A DNA stretch of 64,000 nt, from NCBI GenBank assembly GCA_949505625.1, contig CATBQD010000004.1, forward strand, positions 1 to 64,000, in the 5' to 3' direction. The notes beneath the pieces are model-generated. The model was not told the origin of the DNA. It saw nothing but the letters and a program-made list of their open reading frames with translations, and did no database searches. The translations under genes and the position numbers were made by a program. Below, in pieces: positions 21,316 to 30,500 of this stretch (position 1 is the first letter of the stretch; the number at the start of each line of letters is the position of its first letter). Origin of the DNA: an uncultured Bacilli bacterium. GTDB taxonomy: Bacteria; Bacillota_I; Bacilli_A; RF39; UBA660.

Positions 21316-21855
21316 ATGTCAAAGAAAAGCTTAGAAAAATATTTGGTTCCAGGAAATGAATATTATGAAATTATAAAACCTATATTAGAACATCCAGAGT
21401 TTTTAAAAAGAAAAACATATGTACATCATGAAAGTTGTAGTGTATATGAGCATTGTTTGGCAGTATCTATTTTGTCATATCGATGGGCAAAGAAGTGGCA
21501 TTTAGATTATAAAAGTGCTGCAATAGGAGGATTATTACATGACTTTTATGATAAACCATGGCAAACTGCAAATCATAAAATAGAAAAGAAAGAGAAAACA
21601 AAATTTTTTAAGCAACATGGATTTGTTCATGCAGGGCAAGCAGTGGAAAATTCATATAAATATTTTCCAGAATTAATGAATAAGAAAATAGAAAATATTA
21701 TAAAAAGACATATGTTTCCATTAAATATTTGTCCTCCGAAATATAAAGAAGCTTGGATTGTAACTTCTGTCGATAAATATGTATCAGCAGATGTTTTGAA
21801 AACACCAAAAGCATGGCCAAAATATTTAGGATTAGGAAAGAAAGAAAAGAAGTGA
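21316..21855 (+). CDS. HD-domain phosphohydrolase-like protein
   Basis: The 179-residue protein has the HD superfamily metal-binding pattern: HHESCSVYEHC near residue 37, then GGLLHDFYDKPW near residue 74 (the HD pair), VHAGQAV and a later IIKRHMFPL. HD proteins hydrolyse phosphate esters, often of nucleotides, but the substrate here is unknown. AAGGAG precedes the ATG. It lies 4 bp upstream of mnmE and probably shares its transcript. Confidence 0.8.
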   Translation: MSKKSLEKYLVPGNEYYEIIKPILEHPEFLKRKTYVHHESCSVYEHCLAVSILSYRWAKKWHLDYKSAAIGGLLHDFYDKPWQTANHKIEKKEKTKFFKQHGFVHAGQAVENSYKYFPELMNKKIENIIKRHMFPLNICPPKYKEAWIVTSVDKYVSADVLKTPKAWPKYLGLGKKEKK

Positions 21856-21859
21856 GAAT

Positions 21860-23212
21860 ATGGAAGATACAATTGCAGCAATATCAACAGCACTAGGTGT
21901 AGGGGCTATTTCGATTATTAGAGTAAGTGGGAAAGAAGCAATTTCAATTGTAAATAAAATATTTAAAGGAAAAGATTTAAATTTAGTATCAACTCATACC
22001 ATACACTATGGACATATTATTGATAACGCTGAAATAATTGATGAAGTGTTAGTATCCATTATGAAAGCTCCAAAAACGTTTACAGTAGAGGATATCGTTG
22101 AAATTAATGCCCATGGTGGAATCGCAACAACTCATCGTATTCTAGAATTATTATTAAAAAATGGATGTCGATTGGCAACTCCAGGAGAATTTACCAAAAG
22201 GGCTTTTTTAAATGGTCGTATTGATTTATTAGAAGCTGAATCAGTAATGGATTTAATTTCATCTAAAACAGAAGCAACAAGAAAAATGGCAATATCAGGA
22301 GTAGATGGAAAATTATCTTTATTAATTCATTCTTTACGAAGCAAGATTATTGAATTGTTAGCGAATATAGAAGTAAATATTGATTATCCAGAATATGAAG
22401 ATATAGAAGAAATGACAATTGAAGAACTAAATAAAAGTATGACTTCCATAGAACATGAATTAAAAGATATTTTAACAAATAGTAAAGAAGGAAAGATGAT
22501 AAAAGAAGGAATTAATACTTCTATTATTGGAAGACCAAATGTCGGAAAGAGTAGCATTTTAAATCGATTATTAAATGAGAATAAAGCAATCGTAACGGAT
22601 ATAGAAGGAACAACACGGGATGTAGTAGAGGGAAATATAATTATTGATGGCATTATGCTTAATATTTTAGATACCGCAGGAATTAGAGAAACAGAAAATG
22701 TTGTAGAACAAATAGGTGTTAGAAAAAGTCTAGAATTGTTAGAACAGTCAGACTTGGTTCTTGTTGTACTCAATAATAATGAGGCATTAACAGAACAAGA
22801 TATTGATATTTTAAAACAAGTGAAACATAAAAATCATATTGTAATTGTCAATAAAAAAGATTTAGAGAGACATTTGGATGTAACAACATTAGAACCTGAT
22901 TATATAGAAATAAGTGCCCTAAATGATGAAGGAATAGAAAAAATAAAAAACCGAATTAGAGAATTATTCCATTTAGAAAAATTTGAAAACCAAGATATGA
23001 CATATTTAACAAATGCTAGAAGTATTGCTCTTGTAGAACAAGCTTTAGAAAGTTTAAAAGAAGTCAAACGAGGAATTGAACAAAATATGCCAATTGATAT
23101 GGTAGAAATTGATTTGAAAAAAGTTTGGAATTTATTAGGTGAAATCACAGGAGAGACATATCAAGATGAACTAATTGAACAATTATTTAGTCAATTCTGT
23201 TTAGGGAAATAA
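21860..23212 (+). CDS. mnmE: tRNA modification GTPase MnmE
   Basis: With MnmG it forms the complex that modifies U34 of certain tRNAs to cmnm5U. The 450-residue protein starts MEDTIAAISTALGVGAISII. The folate-binding N-terminal domain is followed by helices, and an inserted G domain carries GRPNVGKSSILN near residue 225, a GTTRD switch, DTAGIRET and NKKD. The C-terminus FCLGK contains the essential Cys. The terminator hairpin after the stop separates it from mnmG. Confidence 0.97.
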   Translation: MEDTIAAISTALGVGAISIIRVSGKEAISIVNKIFKGKDLNLVSTHTIHYGHIIDNAEIIDEVLVSIMKAPKTFTVEDIVEINAHGGIATTHRILELLLKNGCRLATPGEFTKRAFLNGRIDLLEAESVMDLISSKTEATRKMAISGVDGKLSLLIHSLRSKIIELLANIEVNIDYPEYEDIEEMTIEELNKSMTSIEHELKDILTNSKEGKMIKEGINTSIIGRPNVGKSSILNRLLNENKAIVTDIEGTTRDVVEGNIIIDGIMLNILDTAGIRETENVVEQIGVRKSLELLEQSDLVLVVLNNNEALTEQDIDILKQVKHKNHIVIVNKKDLERHLDVTTLEPDYIEISALNDEGIEKIKNRIRELFHLEKFENQDMTYLTNARSIALVEQALESLKEVKRGIEQNMPIDMVEIDLKKVWNLLGEITGETYQDELIEQLFSQFCLGK

Positions 23213-23213
23213 T

Positions 23214-23240
23214 ATATAAGAGAAATCTTATATATTTTGT
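23214..23240 (+). terminator. Terminator after mnmE
   Basis: TATATAAGA and TCTTATATA enclose GAAA, followed by TTTTG. Confidence 0.75.
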
Positions 23241-23268
23241 TGTGTGATAAAAAAAATGATAGTATAAT
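23240..23268 (+). promoter_or_regulatory. Promoter of mnmG-rsmG
   Basis: TTGTGT, 17-bp spacer, TATAAT, 24 bp before the mnmG start and just after the mnmE terminator. Confidence 0.75.
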
Positions 23269-23292
23269 AAAACGCGAGAAGGAGGAAAAAAC

Positions 23293-25167
23293 ATGGATTA
23301 TGAAATTATTGTAGTAGGAGGAGGACATGCTGGTTGCGAGGCCTCATTAGCAGCAGCTAGAAAAGGGCATAAAACCTTACTTGTAACAGGAAATATTAAA
23401 AATATTGCGGATATGCCATGTAATCCTTCAATTGGTGGAAGTGCAAAAGGAATTGTTGTTAGAGAAATAGATGCTTTAGGCGGAGAAATGGGAAAAAATG
23501 CAGATAAAGGTCAACTGCAAATGAAAATGTTAAATCATAAAAAAGGTCCAGCCGTTCAAGCTCTTAGGGCTCAAGCAGATAAAGTGACATATCCAAAAGA
23601 AATGTACAAAACGTTAAGTGAAGAAAAGAATTTAACAATTAGAGAAGCTATGGTAGAAGATTTAATTGTAGAAAATGGAAAAGTAAAGGGAATTATATTA
23701 GAAGATGGGACTGAAATAGTGTCTAAAGCGGTTATTTTAACAACAGGAACATACTTAAAAGCAGATATTATGGTAGGGGATACAAGACATAGAGAAGGGC
23801 CTCATGGGGAAAAACCAAGTCAACATTTAAGTGATAATTTAAAAAGTCTTGGTTTTAAAATCATACGATTAAAAACTGGAACTCCGCAGAGAATTGATAA
23901 AAATACAATCGATTTTTCAAAAACAAAAGAAGAATATGGAAGTGATAGAAAATATACATTTAGTTTTGACCATGAACCTTCTTATAATTTAGAAGACCAA
24001 ATTCCATGTCATTTGATTTATACAACACCAGAAACACATCAAATTATAAAAGATAATTTAACAAAATCGAGTATGTATGGAGGACTAAATGATATTACAG
24101 GAGTAGGTCCGAGATATTGTCCGTCTATAGAAGATAAGATTGTTAGATTTAGTGATAAAGAAAGACATCAATTATTTTTAGAACCAGAAAGTTTATATTA
24201 TGATGATATTTATATTCAGGGATTTTCAACCTCTATGCCACATGATGTTCAAGAAAAGATGGTGCATAGTCTTCCTGGATTGGAAAATGCGAAAATCCTA
24301 AAATATGCATATGCTATTGAATATGATGCGATATATCCAACACAATTAAAACAATCGTTAGAAACAAAATTAATTGAAAACTTGTTTACAGCAGGTCAGA
24401 TTAACGGTACTAGTGGCTATGAAGAAGCTGCTTGTCAAGGTTTGATTGCTGGGATTAACGCAAGTTTAAAATTAGAAGGAAAAGAACCATTAATTTTAAA
24501 ACGAAATGAAGCTTATATTGGTGTATTAATTGATGATTTAGTAACAAAAGGAGTTATAGACCCATATCGTCTATTAACTTCGAGAGCTGAATATCGTTTG
24601 TTATTAAGACATGATAATGCTGATTTGCGTTTAAGAGAATATGGGTATCAAGTAGGATTAATTAGTGATGTTCAATATAATAAATTAAAGCAAAAAAAAC
24701 AAGATATTAAAAGTGCTATTGCATACTTAAAAGAACATAAAATTACTCCAACAGAAGAAGTAAATCAATATTTAGAGCAACAAGAATCGGCGACATTAAA
24801 AGATGGTATTTCATTATATGATTTATTAAAAAGACCAGAAATTAAAATGGAACACATTAATCATTTCTATGAATTACCGTTTGAAAATTCCGTATTAGAA
24901 CAAGTAGAAATTGAAATAAAATATGAAGGATATATAAAGAAAGCACTTCATGAAGCAGATAAAATGGTAGATTTGGATAATAAAAAGATACCAGAAGATA
25001 TTGATTATTCAAAAATTCATAATTTGGCAAGTGAAGCAAAACAAAAATTAAATGAGATAAGACCGACTTCAATTGGTCAAGCTTTAAGAATTAGTGGAGT
25101 AAATCCAGCCGATATATCACTTTTAATGGTATATATAAAAAAGGAGTATTTTCATGACAGAGGATAG
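23293..25167 (+). CDS. mnmG: tRNA U34 carboxymethylaminomethyl synthase subunit MnmG (GidA)
   Basis: FAD-dependent partner of MnmE. The dinucleotide-binding motif GGGHAGCEASLAAARKG begins near residue 9. The family motifs MPCNPSIGGSAKG, GTYLKA, GPRYCPSIEDK, GQINGTSGYEEAACQGL and SRAEYRLLLRHDNAD are all present. At 624 residues it has normal length. It overlaps the rsmG start by 14 nt. AAGGAGG precedes the ATG. Confidence 0.98.
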   Translation: MDYEIIVVGGGHAGCEASLAAARKGHKTLLVTGNIKNIADMPCNPSIGGSAKGIVVREIDALGGEMGKNADKGQLQMKMLNHKKGPAVQALRAQADKVTYPKEMYKTLSEEKNLTIREAMVEDLIVENGKVKGIILEDGTEIVSKAVILTTGTYLKADIMVGDTRHREGPHGEKPSQHLSDNLKSLGFKIIRLKTGTPQRIDKNTIDFSKTKEEYGSDRKYTFSFDHEPSYNLEDQIPCHLIYTTPETHQIIKDNLTKSSMYGGLNDITGVGPRYCPSIEDKIVRFSDKERHQLFLEPESLYYDDIYIQGFSTSMPHDVQEKMVHSLPGLENAKILKYAYAIEYDAIYPTQLKQSLETKLIENLFTAGQINGTSGYEEAACQGLIAGINASLKLEGKEPLILKRNEAYIGVLIDDLVTKGVIDPYRLLTSRAEYRLLLRHDNADLRLREYGYQVGLISDVQYNKLKQKKQDIKSAIAYLKEHKITPTEEVNQYLEQQESATLKDGISLYDLLKRPEIKMEHINHFYELPFENSVLEQVEIEIKYEGYIKKALHEADKMVDLDNKKIPEDIDYSKIHNLASEAKQKLNEIRPTSIGQALRISGVNPADISLLMVYIKKEYFHDRG

Positions 25168-25858
25168 ATTTTATAAAGAACTTGAATTATTAGGTATTTC
25201 GCTTTCTGATATTCAAAAAAAGCAGTTTGAAGATTATTATAAATTATTAGTAGAGTGGAATCAGAAAATGAACTTAACAGGAATTACAGAAAAAGAACAA
25301 GTCTATTTAAAACATTTTTATGATAGTGCAACTTTAGTAAAAGTAATAGATTTAAATAAAGAAGATACACTTTGTGATATTGGAACAGGGGCTGGTTTTC
25401 CAGGAGTTGTATTAAAAATATTATTTCCAAATTTAAAAGTTACTTTAGTGGATGCATTAAATAAAAGAATTTTATTTTTGAATCACGTAATAGAAATATT
25501 AAAATTAAAAAATATTGAAACTGTTCATGCAAGGGCAGAAGAATATGCAAAGGAACATAGAGAGAAATTTGATGTTGTTACATCTAGAGCAGTTTCATCA
25601 CTTTCAACACTCATAGAATACTCCGTTCCAATCGTTAAAGTTGGTAAATATTTTATTCCTATGAAAGGCGATATTGCCCAGGAAATAAAGGCTTCCGAGC
25701 GTTCTATCGGTCTTCTCAGTGTCAAACTTGAATGTCAAGAAAAATTTGTTCTTCCTGTCGAAAATAGCACTAGAACAATATTAAAATTTCGAAAAGAAAA
25801 AAGTTCACATGTAAAGTATCCAAGAAAATTTAGTGAGATGAAAAAGAATCCATTGTAA
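25154..25858 (+). CDS. rsmG: 16S rRNA (guanine527-N7)-methyltransferase RsmG (GidB)
   Basis: Methylates G527 of 16S rRNA. Its loss gives low-level streptomycin resistance in several bacteria. The 234-residue protein has the LVEWNQKMNLTGIT motif near residue 33, KHFYDSATL, the SAM-binding DIGTGAGFPGVVLKI, and VTSRAVSSL. Order mnmG-rsmG-noc matches Bacillus. A hairpin terminator follows. Confidence 0.96.
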   Translation: MTEDRFYKELELLGISLSDIQKKQFEDYYKLLVEWNQKMNLTGITEKEQVYLKHFYDSATLVKVIDLNKEDTLCDIGTGAGFPGVVLKILFPNLKVTLVDALNKRILFLNHVIEILKLKNIETVHARAEEYAKEHREKFDVVTSRAVSSLSTLIEYSVPIVKVGKYFIPMKGDIAQEIKASERSIGLLSVKLECQEKFVLPVENSTRTILKFRKEKSSHVKYPRKFSEMKKNPL

Positions 25859-25867
25859 ATGAAATAT

Positions 25868-25898
25868 CAAAAAAATATCATAAAAAGATATTTTTTTA
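25868..25898 (+). terminator. Terminator after rsmG
   Basis: AAAAAATATC and GATATTTTTT enclose ATAAAAA. The T-rich right arm continues as a T-run. Confidence 0.7.
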
Positions 25899-25900
25899 TT

Positions 25901-25943
25901 TTTGGGAAATGATATTGAAATATTTCCCAAAGTATAGTATGAT
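25901..25943 (+). promoter_or_regulatory. noc/parB promoter with inverted-repeat operator
   Basis: Promoter TTGAAA (25915-25920), 17-bp spacer, TATGAT (25938-25943). Arms TTTGGGAAAT (25901-25910) and ATTTCCCAAA (25922-25931) form a perfect 10-bp inverted repeat. The right arm fills the promoter spacer, so a protein bound there would block transcription. The core TATTTCCC equals a Noc-binding half-site, which suggests autoregulation. Confidence 0.65.
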
Positions 25944-25970
25944 AGTAACAGAATAAAAAGGAGGATGCCT

Positions 25971-27485
25971 ATGGACAATAGAAAAATTGTTGAGCTAGAC
26001 TTAAATGATATCTTGCCAAATAGATTTCAGCCAAGAATAAAATTTAATGAAGATTCTATTATGGAACTAGCTGAATCAATTAAAGAGCATGGTGTCATTC
26101 AACCTATTGTTGTAAGACCTTTAGGAGACCGATATGAAATTATAGCAGGAGAAAGACGTTATAAGGCGAGTGTCTTAGCAGGAAAAGAAACGATTCAAGC
26201 AATTGTGACTGAATTAAATGATAAAGATAGTGCTGAAGTAGCGCTAATAGAAAATGTTCAGAGACAAGATTTAACGCCAATAGAAGAAGCGATTTCATAT
26301 AATAAAATTCTTGATATGGGATATTTAACACAGGAAGAATTGGCACTTAAATTAGGAAAAACGCAATCAACAATTGCAAATAAATTACGGTTATTAAAAC
26401 TTGATGATGAAGTACAGGAAGCATTATTAGAATCGAAAATATCAGAACGACATGCAAGGTCATTATTAAAATTAACTGATAAAAATAAACAAAAACAGAT
26501 GTTAGCTAGAATTATTGATGAAAGATTAACTGTACGAAAAACAGATGAGGAGATAAGTAAAATGATGAATGAAAATGATAATAAAAATATAGAAATAATT
26601 GATTTTGGAAATGCGAATACAGCAGCTCCATTAAATCAAGGAATGAATTACAATATACCTACAACTCCAATTATAGAGGATGTAATACCTGAGGTAGCAC
26701 AAGCGCCAGTTCAAAATCAGGCAGCAGTGAACCCAGGGTTTATGAATGTAGAAAAGATAGAACAAACAGCCCAGGATATTAATGTGCCTCCAACATTAGC
26801 CAATATGGATGCGCTATTAACTCCAACAGCACCAGTAGCGCCAACAACTCCAGCAGATATGTTAAACTCAGTATCTGCAACGCCATTAGTTAATCCATTT
26901 GGTGTGCCAATGGATACAACAGAAACTGATGATGGTTCAGCAGAGGCAATGTTAAAACCAGGAAAGTTTTTTAACTTATCTGATTTGGAAAATGATGTAC
27001 CTGCAACACAAGAAACAGTTACTACTCCAATCCCAACAGTGGAACAGAATACAATTTTAACAGAACCAATAGTAAACTCTGTTACGCCAACTCCAGTAGT
27101 TGAAACAACTCCAACAGTACAACCAGTACCAGAAGTAGCAAACAATTTTGTAACGAATTTTGATAATAATATGGGGCAAAAACCAACTCCAATTATTCCA
27201 GTAAATCCAGAACCATTAATTCAGACTCCAATTACAGAACCAATGAGTAATCAAACAATTTCTGTTCCTAATTATAGTGAGTTAGAATCTACAATGTATG
27301 GTTCAGCAAGTCCAATAGCACCTTCTATACCTGAAATGCCAGTAGCTCAAAATAATATGAAGCAAGCAATAGATTTGATTAGAGAATGTGCATCAAAAAT
27401 AGAAGCATTGGGATTTGAAATTGAAACAGAAGAATATGATTTTGAAGATATGTATCAAGCAATCTTTAAAATTAATAAAAAATAG
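25971..27485 (+). CDS. noc: Noc-type ParB family protein with long low-complexity linker
   Basis: ParB/Noc proteins are CTP-dependent DNA clamps. Noc couples the nucleoid to division-site choice. The CTP-binding motifs are GERRYKAS (residues 60-67) and ENVQRQDL (94-101). The HTH region GKTQSTIANKLRLLKL and ISERHARSLL carry Gln132, Lys138, Lys143 and Arg160. As I recall, these four are the residues that distinguish Noc from ParB in DNA specificity. I took the ATG at 25971 because AAAGGAGG abuts an earlier ATG at 25965. Residues about 205-455 are a Pro/Thr/Val/Asn-rich linker absent from Bacillus Noc. A conserved-looking C-terminal piece (MKQAIDLIRECASKIEALG) may dimerise. The membrane-binding N-terminal helix of Bacillus Noc is not present. 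No parA is adjacent. Confidence 0.85.
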   Translation: MDNRKIVELDLNDILPNRFQPRIKFNEDSIMELAESIKEHGVIQPIVVRPLGDRYEIIAGERRYKASVLAGKETIQAIVTELNDKDSAEVALIENVQRQDLTPIEEAISYNKILDMGYLTQEELALKLGKTQSTIANKLRLLKLDDEVQEALLESKISERHARSLLKLTDKNKQKQMLARIIDERLTVRKTDEEISKMMNENDNKNIEIIDFGNANTAAPLNQGMNYNIPTTPIIEDVIPEVAQAPVQNQAAVNPGFMNVEKIEQTAQDINVPPTLANMDALLTPTAPVAPTTPADMLNSVSATPLVNPFGVPMDTTETDDGSAEAMLKPGKFFNLSDLENDVPATQETVTTPIPTVEQNTILTEPIVNSVTPTPVVETTPTVQPVPEVANNFVTNFDNNMGQKPTPIIPVNPEPLIQTPITEPMSNQTISVPNYSELESTMYGSASPIAPSIPEMPVAQNNMKQAIDLIRECASKIEALGFEIETEEYDFEDMYQAIFKINKK

Positions 27486-27508
27486 TGCTACAAATAGTGC
27501 TATTTTTT
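27477..27508 (+). terminator. Terminator after noc
   Basis: AAAAAATAG pairs with CTATTTTTT around a 14-nt loop, overlapping the noc stop codon. Confidence 0.55.
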
Positions 27509-27560
27509 CTATCTTTTTTTATATAATTACGATATAATAACCATAGTTAGGGGGATATAT

Positions 27561-30500
27561 ATGTTAACGTATGAACAGTTTATGAATCTTGTTCCAGAAG
27601 AAACAGCCGCATTTGTATCAAAAGTGTTACCTTATTTAGAAGGGTATTTAAGAGATGATGTAAAACTTCGATTTAAAGGAGATCATCAATCAGAAAATAG
27701 ATATAGTAAAACTAATTTTCTATTATTATATTGTCTTTCAGAGCAGAAGGAATATGCTGCTTTCTTAAAAAAATATGGATTCGATTTAGATAAGTATAAA
27801 ATCAATCGTGATTGGGTAGATCCAAATGCCGATCTTGGAGTACTCTTTGAAAAGTTTAATAGAATCTTTAATATTTATGAAGATGAAACATTATATGCTA
27901 GTTTGACACCATTAGATCTTATAAAGAAAGCCTTTAAAGAATATGTTTCTAATTCTGGGTTAGCCGTTTTTGAATATTTATTTCCGAATATTAGTTCTAA
28001 TTCTTTTCTGGATGAATTAGAAAAAATAAGACAAGTAGAAAAGATGAAAATGGAACATCAGAACGAACAAGAAACCTATGGTAATCTTTCTATTTCTGTT
28101 ATTTCATATTTAGAAACAGCATCAAAAATAAGAACATTATTATATTCTAATTTGAGACAGAATAATGAATTAGTAAAATTGAATGATGAGGATATTGTTC
28201 CAGTATCATTATTATTAGCTTTATATTATTATAAAGATACGCCTTTACTGGAAGAAGAAGTAGCTGAGCAAAGTATTATTCAAAGTATGTTACAAGAAAA
28301 AGGGATCAATTTAGATAAAATTTCAAATGCAATCGGACAAAGTTTTTATGTAAATACAGTAAAAGATACCAAGAAAAATGTAGATGCACTTAGATTACTA
28401 TATTCAAAATATTATCATAGTGGTGCAAATGAAAAAATAGAAGAGAAAGAAATAACAGTGTCTAAGATATTGGAGAATGTGTTAGATCGTAGTTTTACAA
28501 ATAGTTATGCAATAGAAAAAATATTTGCAAAGTTAAATTGCTATGTAGGCTCTTTTTTGCCAGTAGAAGAAAAAGTAGAAGCAGTAAGGGTCTCACAAGA
28601 ACGTATAAATTCTTTATCTTATGTAAAAAGCTTTTATGCAGAGCTTTCTAAGGAATCTAGAGATTTTATTGAGTTTACAACAAAAACTTATTTACTATTA
28701 TTAGAAAAAATGAAAGAAAAAAAACATAATGAAGAAATATTAGTTGGAGAAGATGATGCAGATACATTGGCTTTATTTATAGCTTCTTATTATTATAAAT
28801 TAGATATTAGCGAATTTTTTGCGGATCATGGAATATCTTTAGAAAAAGTTTTAAGGCTTTTAAATTTAAATATTACAAAAGAAGAGATAGAAGCTGTAAA
28901 ATTAAATCAGAGAGTTTTAGTTGATCGTTATAAAAGGTTTGTCTATGAAGGAGTAAACCGAAATAAGTCTGCGAAAACAATACGTGTTACAGATATAGCG
29001 CATAACCTTTGTAATAGAGATTTTAATCGTAGTATGATTATGGAAAATATTTTCTTTGAACTAACAGAGTCTACAGACTTACAAAGTGACTTTTTAGAAC
29101 AATTAAGAGTACATTTAGAAAATAAAGAGCAAAAAAGAAAGATGCAATTAACACAACGTTTATTTAAAGATATGCCTGTGGTTACTATGGAATATTTAGA
29201 AAATACATCTATTATACATCAATACCTTCTTGATCATCTGAAACAATATAGTGAAATGGATATTCAGGTTCTTTCTCTTTTACTTTCATTATTTGTTTCT
29301 CAAAAATCAGATATAGCTGAATTTTTAAGTTCTAAAAATTTGACGTTAAATGGTGTTTGTAAATTTTTAAATATATCTTCAAGTAGTTTAACAAAAGGAA
29401 CGATTAATATAGATATTTTATCAGAGCAATATGGAGTATTTATTTTTAGTGGACATAACAAAGGAATAGAAAGAAAAGATTTAACTGTTTTTAATATCGT
29501 AAGAAATATTTTTTCAAAAGAAGTTTATAACAGTGTTTTAATAAGTAAGTTTTTAGGAAGCTTTGGATTATCTTATGAAGATTTTGAAGAATTAGAGGAA
29601 AAATTAAAAACATATTTAGAAGAAAACGAAGAATTAAAAAAAGAAAAAGAAGCAAAAACAATTTTGAATAGTTTTAAAGAAATGCCAAAACAATATATTA
29701 TAAATGTGATGCGTATTCATCAGAGATTAGTAAAAATTGCTTATCAAGATGAATCAGTAGCACGTTTAATTCCAAATATAGCAGATGTAAGAGAATTATC
29801 GCTTCTATTAGGAATGTTTACGATAGAAAATGATGTTCAACATTTTTTTGAAAAGAATAAGGTAACTTTTGAAAATATATGTGCCTTAATTGGATTGGAT
29901 ACAGATATTATAAAAGGATTAGAAGCAGAAGAAATTAATTATAAATTAATTCTGGAAACGTATGGAGCATGGATCCAATATGGAAGTACAAATTACAATA
30001 GAACAGTATCAGATTTAATTTCTAGAGTTTTTGATAAAACGATTGGAAAAGAAAGTTTAATTTTAGAAGAGATTGTATCTTTTGTTGGATCTAATTATGA
30101 TATTTTAAAAGAAGAAGTAGAATCAAAAAAAGACCATGAATTATCATTATCAATTGATGAAAGAATTAAGGTATTGTCAGAGGAAAGTGTGGATTCATTA
30201 GATTTGACAGATATAAAGAGCATTCTTCATTTTGGGAATTCATTATCGATTCATTCAAAGTATATTCATGATGAATTACCAAAATTAATGATGAGTGATG
30301 TTCATGATAAATCAGTAGAAACAATTAGTCATATTGTAGATAAAATATATGCAGAAGTTCCAGTCCCAAAAAAGAAAAGATCCTTATTTGATCGTTTGTT
30401 TGGAGTAACGATGGAGGATAATGAGCCAAAATTAGTATTGAATCCAAATGCGCTTCAAGAACTTAAAGATGCAATTGATTCGAATATAGAAACTTTATCC

